DNA of 64,000 nucleotides from Coprinellus micaceus (taxonomy: Eukaryota; Basidiomycota; Agaricomycetes; Agaricales; Psathyrellaceae): NCBI GenBank assembly GCA_951394405.1, contig OX596337.1, positions 2,108,001 through 2,172,000 on the forward strand, given 5' to 3'. The translations under genes and the position numbers were made by a program. The notes beneath the pieces are model-generated. The model worked only from the letters and a program-made list of their open reading frames with translations, ran no database searches and was not told the DNA's origin. Below, piece after piece: positions 44,338-53,881 of the stretch (positions are counted from its first letter, which is position 1; each line of letters begins with the position of its first letter).

Positions 44338-46579
44338 CTATGCGGTGAAATCAGTACCTTCTTTGGCGTTTCGAATGAGAAGGAAGATATAGTAGCCAGA
44401 GAGGCCGAAAACGACTAGAGAGACGACGGTAAGAGACACAGCCATGGCGATCTTCGCGCCCTTGCTCATTGCAGGGGCCCTGCAACCTTCGGGGTAAACA
44501 GCATCGCAGGGGATGCCCGAAGGCTTCACTCTTAGGTACGCGCCCTCCTGCAATTGGACGTAGTATGGGTCTTTGGTGTCGGATAGGGTATGCATGGATG
44601 CAAGGGTCAGAAGAGGTGCATTGTAGTCCAGCGCGACTTCTGACTGCGGCCAGTCATTTCGAATGTCGAAGTATCGGTCCCACCGATCGGGCCCACCGAC
44701 AAGCGCCCCGTAGAGTGTGTAAGTGTTGTTCTCGGGGTCAGTGTTAATGGTCTCAACGTCGTTGCCACCATGTGCAGGAGCTGAATGTGGCTTCGAAGGT
44801 GAGTTGGGGTTGAGGCCAACAACGAAGGGCACTGGGAAGGGTGAGATCAATAGATAATCGAGCGTGTCTTAGTAGAAAACATACTCGACATGGGGTTCTT
44901 GCCAAGCGCATACTCGAACTGACCGTCAGCGAAAGCCTAGATAAGGACAGTTCAGCTTCCCTCCGATGCGTTGCGGTGTCGAGAACCTACGAGATAGTCG
45001 GCCTTCTTGTCCGACGAAGAAGTCAAGGGAGAGAATCTGCGGAGAAGCATCGCGACATTGAGGGCGGAATTAATGCTGGCACTATCGGAGTCACCCTCAA
45101 ACCAGAGTAGACCACCTAGAACGACCGTCAGAGGGCGCCGGTACAGTAAGGAAAAGTCGGTTTACCTCCGGTCATATACGCAGGGCTGTCCTTCTCGTTG
45201 ACGATGGAATCGAAGTAAGTCTCCGCGATCCCTTGCCACGTTGAGAAATTGGACCCAACATTCGGCTGCGTCTTGGCAATCTGGGAGAAGAGGACTGGAA
45301 GTGCAGGCACCTTAGAGTCCCAGTTGTAGACTCTGTTAGACTCGGCGAGTTTGTACTGCTCCCAATGTCCTTCCGCTTCCGAGAAAAGCGCTTGGTCGCC
45401 GGTCGCCCACGACAAAAAAAGTGCAGCCATAGTCAGCTCGTCACCATAGTCAGATGAAGCGTAGGCAGAGGCAACCTCGGGGACGGACTTTTGGTAAACT
45501 TTCCGTCCCCCAGTGGCGTTGACAGCGAACTTGTAAAGTTGTTGGGCATGTGTCAAGAGAGTGTCCGCGTAAGTGTCGTCTTTTAATGATGCTGGCGTCG
45601 AGAATGTTGAATTGTCGAGGGCACGGTTGGCGTAGAGGTTTGAGCATGCTGCGAATGCGGCGGCTGTTTGTGCAGCGACGTCAGTTCCAGGGTTGGTATC
45701 GTTGACTTGGTATACGGGTCGGGGAATAGGAATGGTTCGGTCGCCACCCCAGTAGCTCCCGTCGCTATCCTCTGTGCCAAGGTTAGTGGGAGGAGACCGA
45801 CTTCAAATGTAAACGCACTGGAAGCTACGAGAACCCAGAGGGTAGACTCGTTGGTATGGGCCTGCCGAAGTAAATGAGCGCCGATGTCTATGCGGGCTTG
45901 GAATGTGTATTTACCTTGATAAGCCAGTCGAGGCCCCATCGGAGCATATCATCGAGATAGGCCGTCTGGTTGGCCAGGTCGTAACCTGGAAATAGTGAGG
46001 GGTAGGCCTACACAGATCAAAAATAGATGGCCTACCCTTTCCAAAGTCCGTTGCACCCCAGCAAATGGACGTCAGGGAGAAGGCCTGACAAACTCGAGTT
46101 TAGCGTGACTTCCAGGTGGAGGAGCGAGCTCGAGATTGTATTCACCAGAGGGAAAGTTTGCTTGGAATAATCTGGGAATGATTAGCTCAGTTGGAAGGCT
46201 GTCAGGGGTGAAATATGTACCTCCGGCATCATAGTAGCCACCTATCGTACCGATTCAGCACAATATCTTGCTAGAAGGACTGGACTGGGGAGCCCTCACC
46301 TGCAAGGTCGACTCGGGCTTCTCGCCCGTCATCAAGAGCACTGCTATTCCTCCAGGACACGCGTTTATTCGAGGGAAGTTCGCCACTGCGCTGTGCCTCG
46401 TAGAAGTAAAGTGCCTCCCCGAGTAGAGTGGACCACTTGGAGTTTGGATAGGACTCGTTTGAGGACTGAGCACCATCCGAAATATCGGGGGGCTGCCAAG
46501 GGGAACTGGGCAGAGTGAGTTGGGCAGCCACCAAAATTGAGGCTGTGTGAAGCACGAGCGCCAAAAGTGCAGGGTACAT
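44338..46579 (-). CDS. Membrane-anchored GH9 endoglucanase
   Basis: A beta-1,4-glucan hydrolase of glycoside hydrolase family 9. A signal peptide (MYPALLALVLHTASILVAAQ) precedes YPNSKWSTLLGEALYFYEAQRSGELP, the usual N-terminal block. Catalytic elements are intact: GGYYDAGDYSKQTFPL with the nucleophile-activating Asp pair; AFSLTSICWGATDFGKGYD; the His block GGNDVETINT preceded by KPHSAPAHGG; and signature 2, YFDIRNDWPQSEVALDYNAPL, with Asp and the acid Glu. Near the C-terminus a 23-residue hydrophobic helix (IAMAVSLTVVSLVVFGLSGY) and a short tail RNAKEGTDFTA anchor it in the plasma membrane with the enzyme outside. No cellulose-binding module is present. Introns are numerous; one (GTGAAT...GTCAG) is needed to join FPL to AFSLTSICWG. 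Such anchored GH9 enzymes are typical of basidiomycetes and may act in cell-wall remodelling as well as cellulose attack. Confidence 0.9.
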
Positions 46580-46916
46580 TGTTGTTGATCGTCGTCGTCG
46601 TCGTCGTTATGTCGGTCGTATTCGTCGTCGGTGTCTTGAAGGTGTCGTTGTCGTCGCCCGCGTAGGGGGGAAAGGGAAGGACCAACCCGCAATTCGGAGA
46701 GTTGCAAGTTCAACTTGACAGTCTTGACTGAATTCGTGAAGCCTGTCAGGGGCAACACGTGCTCGCGTGATGGGGCCCGCGGGTGCAGTGATCTGACCCC
46801 GCCGCATTAGTATTTCCTCCAGCATCATGATTCATGAACTCAAAATTGAAAACGCTCCTGATGTTCTCGATTCGAGTTTCTGCCCTCGATAACACGGTCG
46901 GACCCATCGAACCAAC
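46580..46916. other. Divergent promoter between the GH9 and oxidoreductase genes
   Basis: About 337 bp lie between two head-to-head start codons. The GH9-proximal part is a GTC-type simple repeat (reported separately) that falls in its 5' leader. No other clear motif was seen. Confidence 0.45.
46588..46608. repeat. Short GTC/GAC microsatellite in the GH9 5' leader
   Basis: Six consecutive GTC-like triplets, with more interrupted copies up to about 46650 (GTCGTATTCGTCGTCGGTGTC), lie just upstream of the GH9 start codon. On the gene's sense strand this is a GAC-rich tract immediately before the ATG. It is a simple repeat and is likely to vary in length between strains. Confidence 0.75.
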
Positions 46917-48198
46917 ATGTCGAAACCTATCAACACCTGTGTCGTGGGCGTTGGTCTTGCGGGACTGACGTTCCATGTACCCTTCATTCTCGCCTTACCC
47001 CAGCTCTTTAATCTCCATTCCGTAGTAGAACGGAGTCCGAAGGAAGAAGGAGGAAAGGTCAAAGCGCGTTTTGGTGTCTCGCCGAAGATCTTTGCATCGC
47101 TTGAAGACGCACTCGAAGAATCGGAAGTCGAGCTGGTGATTATTGCCACGCCCAATGATACTCACTATCCGTTTGCGAAAGCTGCGCTGAATGCAGGAAA
47201 ACACGGTGCGTGGACCACTTGAATGAGTCATTCGATGCTAAACACTGTCGTAGTTCTTGTCGACAAGCCTGTTTCCGAGACCGTAGTACGCGCTCAAGAG
47301 CTCGGTGAACTAGCCAAGTCCAGGGGACTTGTACTCTACGCATTCCAAAACCGCCGTTGGGACTCCGACTTCTTATCGCTGAAGGGACTCCTCTCGCTCC
47401 CTGAAGCCAGCCCGAACCATTTGGGGACGATCTTGGAATTCGAATCCCATATCGATCGCTACAGACCAGGCCTCAAGGGCACATGGAAGGACAAGCCACT
47501 CCCTGGAGCCGGAGCTCTCTTTGACCTTGGGTCGCACTTGATCGACCAAGCATTGACTCTGTTCGGGAGACCTCAGGGGGTGACAGCAACTGTCCAGAAC
47601 CTCCGCGGGATCGGGAATATTGAAGTGGATGATTCTGTACGTCTATTCCAAGCTGCTCACGTCCCATTACTCATGCCGCTTCAGTTCACCGTTCAGCTGT
47701 CCTACGAACGCGGCCCCGACAGGCAGTGTCCCCTGAATGTCATCTTGCGATCCCACCCGCTCTCCGTCAAGTCCCAACAGCTGCGTTACATCGTGCGCGG
47801 CACCAGAGGCACATACACTAAACACGGAGTGGATAGCCAGGAAGACCATCTCAAGATGATATCATCGCCTAAAGCAATCCTCCGCGAAGAATTCGGAAGT
47901 GAGCCAGAGTATCTGCACGGAAAAATCGAGAAGATCCTCGCAGATAACGAAAGTATTACGAAGGCTACGTGAGTTCCGCGTCTTTTATGACTCGTCGCCC
48001 TGTGACTTACTGTGTTGCAGATGGCCCACACCCGACGCTGGTGGCTATATCCAGCTCTTCCAGAACCTCGGAGCGGCCATCCGGGTAGGAGCTGACCTCG
48101 CGGTCAAGTGGGCGGATGCCACGGCTGTCATCGAGATAATTGAGCTTGCCCACGAAAGCTCGAGGAAGAAAGCGACGGTGCCTGTTCCTACGTTATAA
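46917..48198 (+). CDS. Gfo/Idh/MocA-family oxidoreductase
   Basis: An NAD(P)-dependent dehydrogenase of the glucose-fructose oxidoreductase/inositol dehydrogenase/MocA family. The Rossmann start is MSKPINTCVVGVGLAGLTFHV (G-x-G-x-A-G-type loop). Strands continue with FASLEDALEESEVELVIIAT and PNDTHYPFAKAALNAGKHV, then, after a 51-nt intron from 47206, the family signature LVDKPVSE with the catalytic Lys. The C-terminal domain shows LYAFQNRRWDSDFLSLKGLL, GAGALFDLGSHLIDQALTLF and ADNESITKA. Two introns are used between IEVDDS and FTVQLSYERG and near 47970. It is about 380 residues, the usual size. Many fungal members resemble the yeast YMR315W/E. coli YdgJ type, but substrate is unknown. The gene is transcribed away from the GH9 gene. 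Confidence 0.92.
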
Positions 48199-48288
48199 TT
48201 TGTGGATTTAGTTCGCTTTCTCCTCGACGTACCTGGTCCTACTATCCGATCCATCATCCGGCTTTACCCCGTTTTAGAAGTAGTGGCT

Positions 48289-48300
48289 CACGTGACGTAA
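48289..48300. promoter_or_regulatory. Overlapping CACGTG and TGACGTAA before the HERP-like gene
   Basis: The 12-mer CACGTGACGTAA, about 95 bp upstream of the start codon at 48394, overlaps an E-box-like CACGTG with an ATF-like TGACGTAA. Unfolded-protein-response elements share an ACGTG core, and HERP/Usa1 genes are UPR targets in several eukaryotes, so this is a plausible Hac1-type site. No binding data can be read from sequence. Confidence 0.35.
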
Positions 48301-48393
48301 TGATATGATGTGATCGGCTGTCCTCCACGTTTGCACAGTGTCAGCGGCTGGTTATGGCCCTTCGTAGTCCTTGTCTTCAACCACCACCCTGAT

Positions 48394-50152
48394 ATGACCA
48401 CCATCCAACTCCGCATCGAATTGCCTGCATACTCACACTCCTTCACCGTCCATACACCTCGGTCGAGTAACATCCAGCAGGTGAAAGAAGAAATCTCAAA
48501 GGCCTGTCCGGGGCAGCCAAGGACGGATGGCCAGCGCTTGATATGGAGAGGGCGGAATCTGGGAAATGAGGAGAGGGTTGAGGACCTTTGGAAGGTACGC
48601 AGTAATTCTGGGGATCAGTCTTTATACGTTATTCATATCAACCGAATTTCGCATAGTCCCCTTCCGACCCGCGTATTCTGCACCTCGCAGTTCACCCATC
48701 GTCCTGGACCGGTCAACCCCCACAAGTGCCAATTTCCGAACTCTCTGCATCCGAAGGAACGCCCTTGACCTTGCCATTATCACCCCCAACGCCCAGTGGT
48801 TTCTCTTCTCTTCCAACTCACCCACTCCCGACACCAGCGTCATTCCCTTTCCCCGCGCCCTCGTCATTTGCTACACCAGCTCCTCACCGCCCGATCCCAT
48901 TCATTGCCATGAAGCATCAGAATGCCCTTAGTGCGCTGGTCCGTGGTGTCCCCACTTCCGAGTCTTCCCCAGAACTCAGGGACGCGGCCAAGGCGGCTAT
49001 CGAGAGGGTTGGGTGGCTTTGGCCGTCAGTCCTCGACGAACCTTACCCAGAATACCAGCCTGGCGGACTCGTATACGACACGGTGTTCTTCGAGTATGTG
49101 CTCGTATTTGTCAAGAACCTAAATCCAAGCTGACTGCGTTTGTCGCGCTCAGCGGTCGTCACTATCTATCGCTTGCAGATTCAACCACCGCTCCCAGTCC
49201 CATTCAGCGACACGCTCTCAACGTCTTATCCTACACCTTTTCTCTGCTAAATCTGAGCGTTGCACAGTCAACTATCATTGCCCGAACGGAAACGACCTAT
49301 ACCGACACGAACCAGGTTGCGCCTCAAGTTAACCAGTACCTTCAGCAGATGGGCTTCCCTCAGCTCAGGGTAGTGCCCCAGGCCCAGAATCCCAACCCAA
49401 ACCAGAACGACATACTCCCTCAGCTTCGCGAGTTACCCCTTCGGCCTCTCATGATGCCTATTTTTATGCTTGCTTTCCGCACACTCCTTCTGCTATACTT
49501 TGTCGCGCCCACACGGAAGCCTATATTCGGTATCCTCATCCTCGCTTGGATGTTGTACGAAATATGGCAACCCATCCGCAACGGTCTCATTCGTGCCAGG
49601 ATCCAACGAGTGAACAACCCTAACAACGCACCCCAGAATGGCGACCCTGCAGCGCCCGGAGCAGCCAACAACGTACCGCAAGCCCAACCAGGAGGAATTC
49701 TCCCTGCTGTCAACCCACAACAACCGCCATTCGTTGGTTTCGGAGCGCGGCAAATAGATGCACAGGCTGCTGCAATCTTGGACACCCTCGGAAATCTGAA
49801 CCTTCCTGCAGAAGAGGATGTCATTAATCAGGCACACCTTGGCCCCATCCCCGAGCCCGGATGGAGCCACAAGTTGACTTCATTCTTCGGACTGCTCTTC
49901 GGTACTCTGCATCCGGCGGTATGGAATCGGAGGAGAGCGGCACTGAACAGGAGGGAAGGTGTTGTTCGGACGGAGGCAAATATGCGGCGGGAACCAGGTC
50001 CACGGGACCCGAACGAAGGTGAGACGGACGAGGATCGCAGCGCTGCACAGACGAGACTAGAACTCCGAGAGCGCCATGCCCGCCGGCCACGGTGGGTGCA
50101 GCGATATATGGAGCGTGTTGTTGCAGAGGAGTGGGTCGACGATTTAGATTAA
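48394..50152 (+). CDS. HERP/Usa1-like ubiquitin-like membrane protein (ER-associated degradation)
   Basis: An N-terminal ubiquitin-like domain (about residues 2-75, MTTIQLRIELPAYSHSFTVH ... GQRLIWRGRNLGNEERVEDL) precedes a Pro/Ser-rich linker (LSPPTPSGFSSLPTHPLPTP). A conserved DGRHYLSLADS segment is formed across the intron at about 49094-49152. Two adjacent hydrophobic stretches follow (LRPLMMPIFMLAFRTLLLLY and PIFGILILAWMLYEIWQPIR), then an Asn/Pro/Gln-rich cytosolic region and FFGLLFGTLHPAVWNRRRA. This architecture (UBL, linker, hairpin membrane anchor) is that of HERP and yeast Usa1, scaffolds of the Hrd1 ubiquitin ligase. Three exons; the first intron (48596-48656) joins LWK to SPSDPRILHLAVHPS. 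Stop at 50150-50152. Assignment to HERP/Usa1 rests on architecture and a few shared blocks. Confidence 0.75.
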
Positions 50153-50498
50153 CCAATTTGTATCATTGTTTTCCTGGATTTTGTTCCTCATGGGAGGACA
50201 GCCCTGTTGAGTGAACCCTGACTACACGTTTCCCTTTTGTTTCTTGAAGCTCGAGAGTACAAAGATTCTGTGGCACTCATGGTGAGCGGGAAGAACCCTT
50301 GGCCTTCGAGAAAGAAGGTTTTGATTCACACGCGCAGCAACTCAGTCAAAAAGGGCGTTCCTTATATTTCCCATCTTCAACTCCCACTCACACATCCCCC
50401 ACATCCCTCTCACCTTCACCGCTCCTCTACACTCGGTTTAATCGCTGCTTACGGCCATCTCAGTTCAGACCCATACCACTCGATTCGCGGCTTCCTAG
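50153..50498. other. Promoter region of the PKA regulatory subunit gene
   Basis: About 346 bp separate two tandem genes. The 3' half (about 50370-50480) is rich in C and T on the plus strand (CTCCCACTCACACATCCCCC), a frequent core-promoter feature in this window. No distinct factor site was recognised. Confidence 0.4.
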
Positions 50499-52061
50499 AT
50501 GTCGACATTCGAGTCGCTGGTTAGCGACCTGACTCGCGATGCACAACGCGCCCAGCCCAAAGATGCACTCCAGTTCTGCGCCAACTGGTTCCAACAACGG
50601 TTGGAAGAACAGAGGGTGCAAGCTCGAGATCTCCTAGCCCAGAGATTGGATTCGATATCTGCATCGTCTGAACTGCACACCGACTCGCCCCTAATTGCCC
50701 CCAAGGCGCCATCGCTACAGCCCCGTCCATCCATGTCCTTCAAACGACCCTCGTACAGAGAAAGCATCGCTGCGAGCCCATTTGGAACACTCAACGTCCC
50801 AGGGAACGCGCTTTTGACAGGCGATCGCACACCACCATCCATGCGATACCACCAATCCGAGCTCCCACCAACATCCCCACTGACGACCGTCAACCCGTTT
50901 GCCTCGTTCGACAACAGTACCACCCCGACAACGGCCTACCACGACAACGGATTCAACAGCAACGGCGGGTTCGACAACGACGGCTATCTCATGGCACCCA
51001 CCTCGTCCATCTTCGCTCGACGTACGTCCGTGTCAGCAGAGTCGATTGCGGTTGACAGTGGGGTCGACGAGGTGTTGCCTGTATTCCCAAAAACGCCTGA
51101 ACAACTCCGCAGAATCAAGGTCGCAATCCGGAACAACTTTATCTTCCGCGATCTTGATGAGGAGCAAACGAAGGGCGTGTTGGATGCGATGCAGGAGAGG
51201 AGGGCGATTCTGAACGAGGTGGTCATTCGGCAGGGGGATGTGGGAGAGTACTTCTACGTCGTTGAGCAGGGGCAGATGAACTGCTATATTCGACCGGAAC
51301 CCTTGCCACCGAATTGGCTTTCGCAGCCTAATGTGTTGACGAATGCCGAGGACAAGTTCACGCAACCGAAGTACCACCCTGAGTTGGGGCGGCTGGTGCT
51401 GGAGTGCAAAGCGGGGGGTTCGTTTGGAGAGTTGGCGTTGATGTATGGGCATCCCCGAGCTGCGTCTGTGCTGGCTATCGAGCCGTCAACGCTGTGGGCA
51501 CTGGACAGGATTACCTTCAGGACCATCATCTTAAAGGCTGCTCATCGTCGTAGGACGATGTATGAGCAGTTCCTTGGAACGGTTCCTCTGCTGTCATCGC
51601 TAGATGCTGCAGAACGGAGTAAGGTCGCGGACGCTCTTTCAAGCCAGAGTTACAAGGACGGAGAGGCGGTGGTCAAGCAGGGCGATATCGGCGACACTTT
51701 CTTCTTCATCGAAGAGGGAGAGGCAATTGCAACCAAGAGACAAACCCTTGACAACGGGCAAACTGAGGATTTGCAGGTCGGTCACCTGAAGAAGGGTGAC
51801 TACTTTGGAGGTATGTTCTTGTCTTGTTTTGTCCAGATGTATGACTGACGCTCGATTCTTCACCTAGAACTGTCTTTGCTCCGGGCTGCCCCTCGTGCCG
51901 CGACGGTCAGCGCTGTCCTTCGCGCTGATCCATCCCAACCGAAACTCAAGGTCGCGGCCTTAGACGCGTCAGCATTCACCCGATTGCTCGGTCCTCTGCG
52001 TGAACTCATGGAAAAGAAGGCAGGGGAGAACTACGGCAGGTTGACGCTCTCCTCGCGCTAG
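50499..52061 (+). CDS. BCY1: cAMP-dependent protein kinase regulatory subunit
   Basis: It binds and inhibits the PKA catalytic subunit until cAMP releases it. Order: dimerisation/docking helices at the N-terminus (MSTFESLVSDLTRDAQRAQP, DALQFCANWFQQRLEEQR); a Ser/Pro-rich linker; the inhibitor site ARRTSVSAES at about residues 173-182, where the P-site is Ser, so it is a substrate-type (RII-like) rather than pseudosubstrate inhibitor; then two cyclic-nucleotide domains. Both phosphate-binding cassettes are intact: FGELALMYGHPRAASV and FGELSLLRAAPRAATV, each with the Glu and Arg that hold cAMP. Domain A has an inserted loop (LPPNWLSQPNVLTNAEDKFTQ). One intron separates FG from ELSLL at about 51811-51868, within the second cassette. 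The product is about 500 residues, near the size of other fungal members. Confidence 0.95.
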
Positions 52062-52680
52062 GACACTTTTCTGTCTATGGAGCGACGATACCCCACACAC
52101 ATACCATCCTCAATGGAACTTTCTTGTTTTCTTGCCCCGGGTCCTGTAGCTGTATCGTGATAACATTCGATGATGTACACAACACTCCTGTATTGATAGC
52201 AACCTCTCGTTTCCAACTTTTGTACATAGGTCCGCATGCCCGCGTCTGGTGTTGTCGGGTGAGCGGGCGACTAGAGAAGTGAACTTCGCCGCCACTCCAC
52301 TGCTGTGAGAGAAGGCGTCATTGTTCGCCTGCCCGACCCCAAGTTGGGATGGGAACGGACTCCATGGGGCCCATGCACGTTGACCGCGCCGATGAATGTG
52401 GGATAGCCGCCCATCGTTGTTTCAACTTCCGTGGGGTGGGAACACTAGTCCCTGATTCTTTTCCTTTCATCTTCTACTTACCACAGCTAGCAACTGGGTT
52501 GCGACACTGCTTTTCTTCCCTTTCCCTTGTTTCTGTTCCGTCTTCTGCTCGATTCCCTTGGTGTTCCCTGTGAACGCGCCCAAGTCTGCCCTCGCCCTCC
52601 CCCTAGACGTCTACCACCGTTCCACATAGAACCCCCACTCGTTTACCACCGCTCGTTAATCGCACCGACCTTCGTCCTCG
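52062..52680. other. Spacer and promoter before the Mid2-like gene
   Basis: The first ~200 bases are the presumed 3' UTR of the PKA regulatory subunit gene. From about 52450 to 52640 the plus strand is pyrimidine-rich (TTCTTTTCCTTTCATCTTCT), leading to the next start. No gene is apparent; the short frames lack features. Confidence 0.4.
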
Positions 52681-53881
52681 ATGGACTCCCCCCATATCGA
52701 CCGTATCGTCTTTGGTCGCCACTTTCGCAGGCAAGACTCATCAGATGTCCCCGATGCAACCACCACCCGCAAGGCTGGGCGTAAGTAACCTGTCCGCTGC
52801 ACACCGAAGACGACGAGGTACTAATCAATTCCCTGCACTTGTTGTGCACCCGTCGTCATTATATTGCCAATTGTAGTCCCAGGATTGACTGATATCTTTG
52901 GGTGAGCGAGAAGCAGCGGATGGTCGTCACTGCCTTGATGATGCTCACTGGCGTCGTTATAGGCGTCCGACCAGGACGACGGCGACCCTCCCTGCAACCT
53001 CCACGACTACAAGCAGTGACCCCGCTGAGACGTATGTCCTTTCGATGGCCCCACGTAGATATGATCAAGAGCTAACCGACATCGCAGCACGGGGTCGACA
53101 ACAACAACCTCTGCGGAGTGCGTGTTATCTATATCCCTCGAGCAAAAAATCCGTGGTCGGCTGACTGAATTATAGAGAGTCGAGCACCGCGAGCACAACC
53201 TCCCAAACGTCCGCCACTTCTACAGAGACGAAACCTGCCGAGACCTCGTCTACGACCTCCACCCCGCAAACTCCCACCGAGACGGCCAGCACCAGCAATA
53301 CCGGCCAACAACAACCCCAGACCACGTCCACTGAGCTCGTGATCGAGAGCAAGACGGTCACCAACAGCGCCTCCCAACAGACCAACACTCTCGCTGTCGG
53401 AAACACCGGCGCCTCGTCCAAGAACGCCTTCCTTGAGAACAAGGTCGCCTCGGGGATCGTTTTTGGCATATGCGGGCTCGTTGGCCTCCTTCTCATCCTC
53501 GGCATTGTATGGCTCGCTCTACGGAAGCGTCGCAGGATCCGCAAGCTCGAGAAAGAGATCATCTCGTTCGACCCTGAGGACGTTGGTGGGTTCCATCAGA
53601 CTCGTAGAGATGGTGATGTTGCGTCGGTGAACTCAATGGAGAAGGCACCCCGCTCTAATAGTAGTCTGGATCAATACGCTGGGGCAGGTTATGCCCCGAC
53701 CACGCACTCGAACCAGGGTGGAGGATATAGGGATGCAGCGCCATACTCTGATTACCCCCAAGTGCAGAGGCAGGATAGTCTCCAACGACCAGGGAATGCG
53801 GCGTTTAATGCTACGTCGGGGGCGGGGGCTCCGCCAGGGTTGTATTCCATGCCGCCCCAGACGTATAACCGTCTTTCTTAG
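52681..53881 (+). CDS. Single-pass Ser/Thr-rich surface protein, Mid2/Wsc-like
   Basis: Five short exons followed by a long one give a protein with an N-terminal segment (MDSPHIDRIVFGRHFRR), then a Thr/Ser-rich ectodomain (TRTTATLPATSTTTSSDPAE; TSQTSATSTETKPAETSSTT) likely O-mannosylated. Next comes one transmembrane helix (VASGIVFGICGLVGLLLILG) with basic RKRRRIRKLEKE on the inner side, and a cytosolic tail rich in Tyr, Gln, Ser and Gly (SLDQYAGAGYAPTTHSNQGG). This is the plan of fungal cell-wall stress sensors of the Mid2/Wsc kind and of many plain membrane mucins. No Cys-rich WSC domain and no clear cleavable signal peptide are visible, so the sensor role is inference. Introns are at about 52790-52876, 52904-52961, 53030-53086 and 53117-53175. 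The stop is at 53879-53881. Confidence 0.7.

Noticed and set aside
46588..46650. GTC repeat as part of a coding region
   Set aside because: It lies between the divergent GH9 and oxidoreductase starts, in the GH9 leader, and belongs to neither frame.
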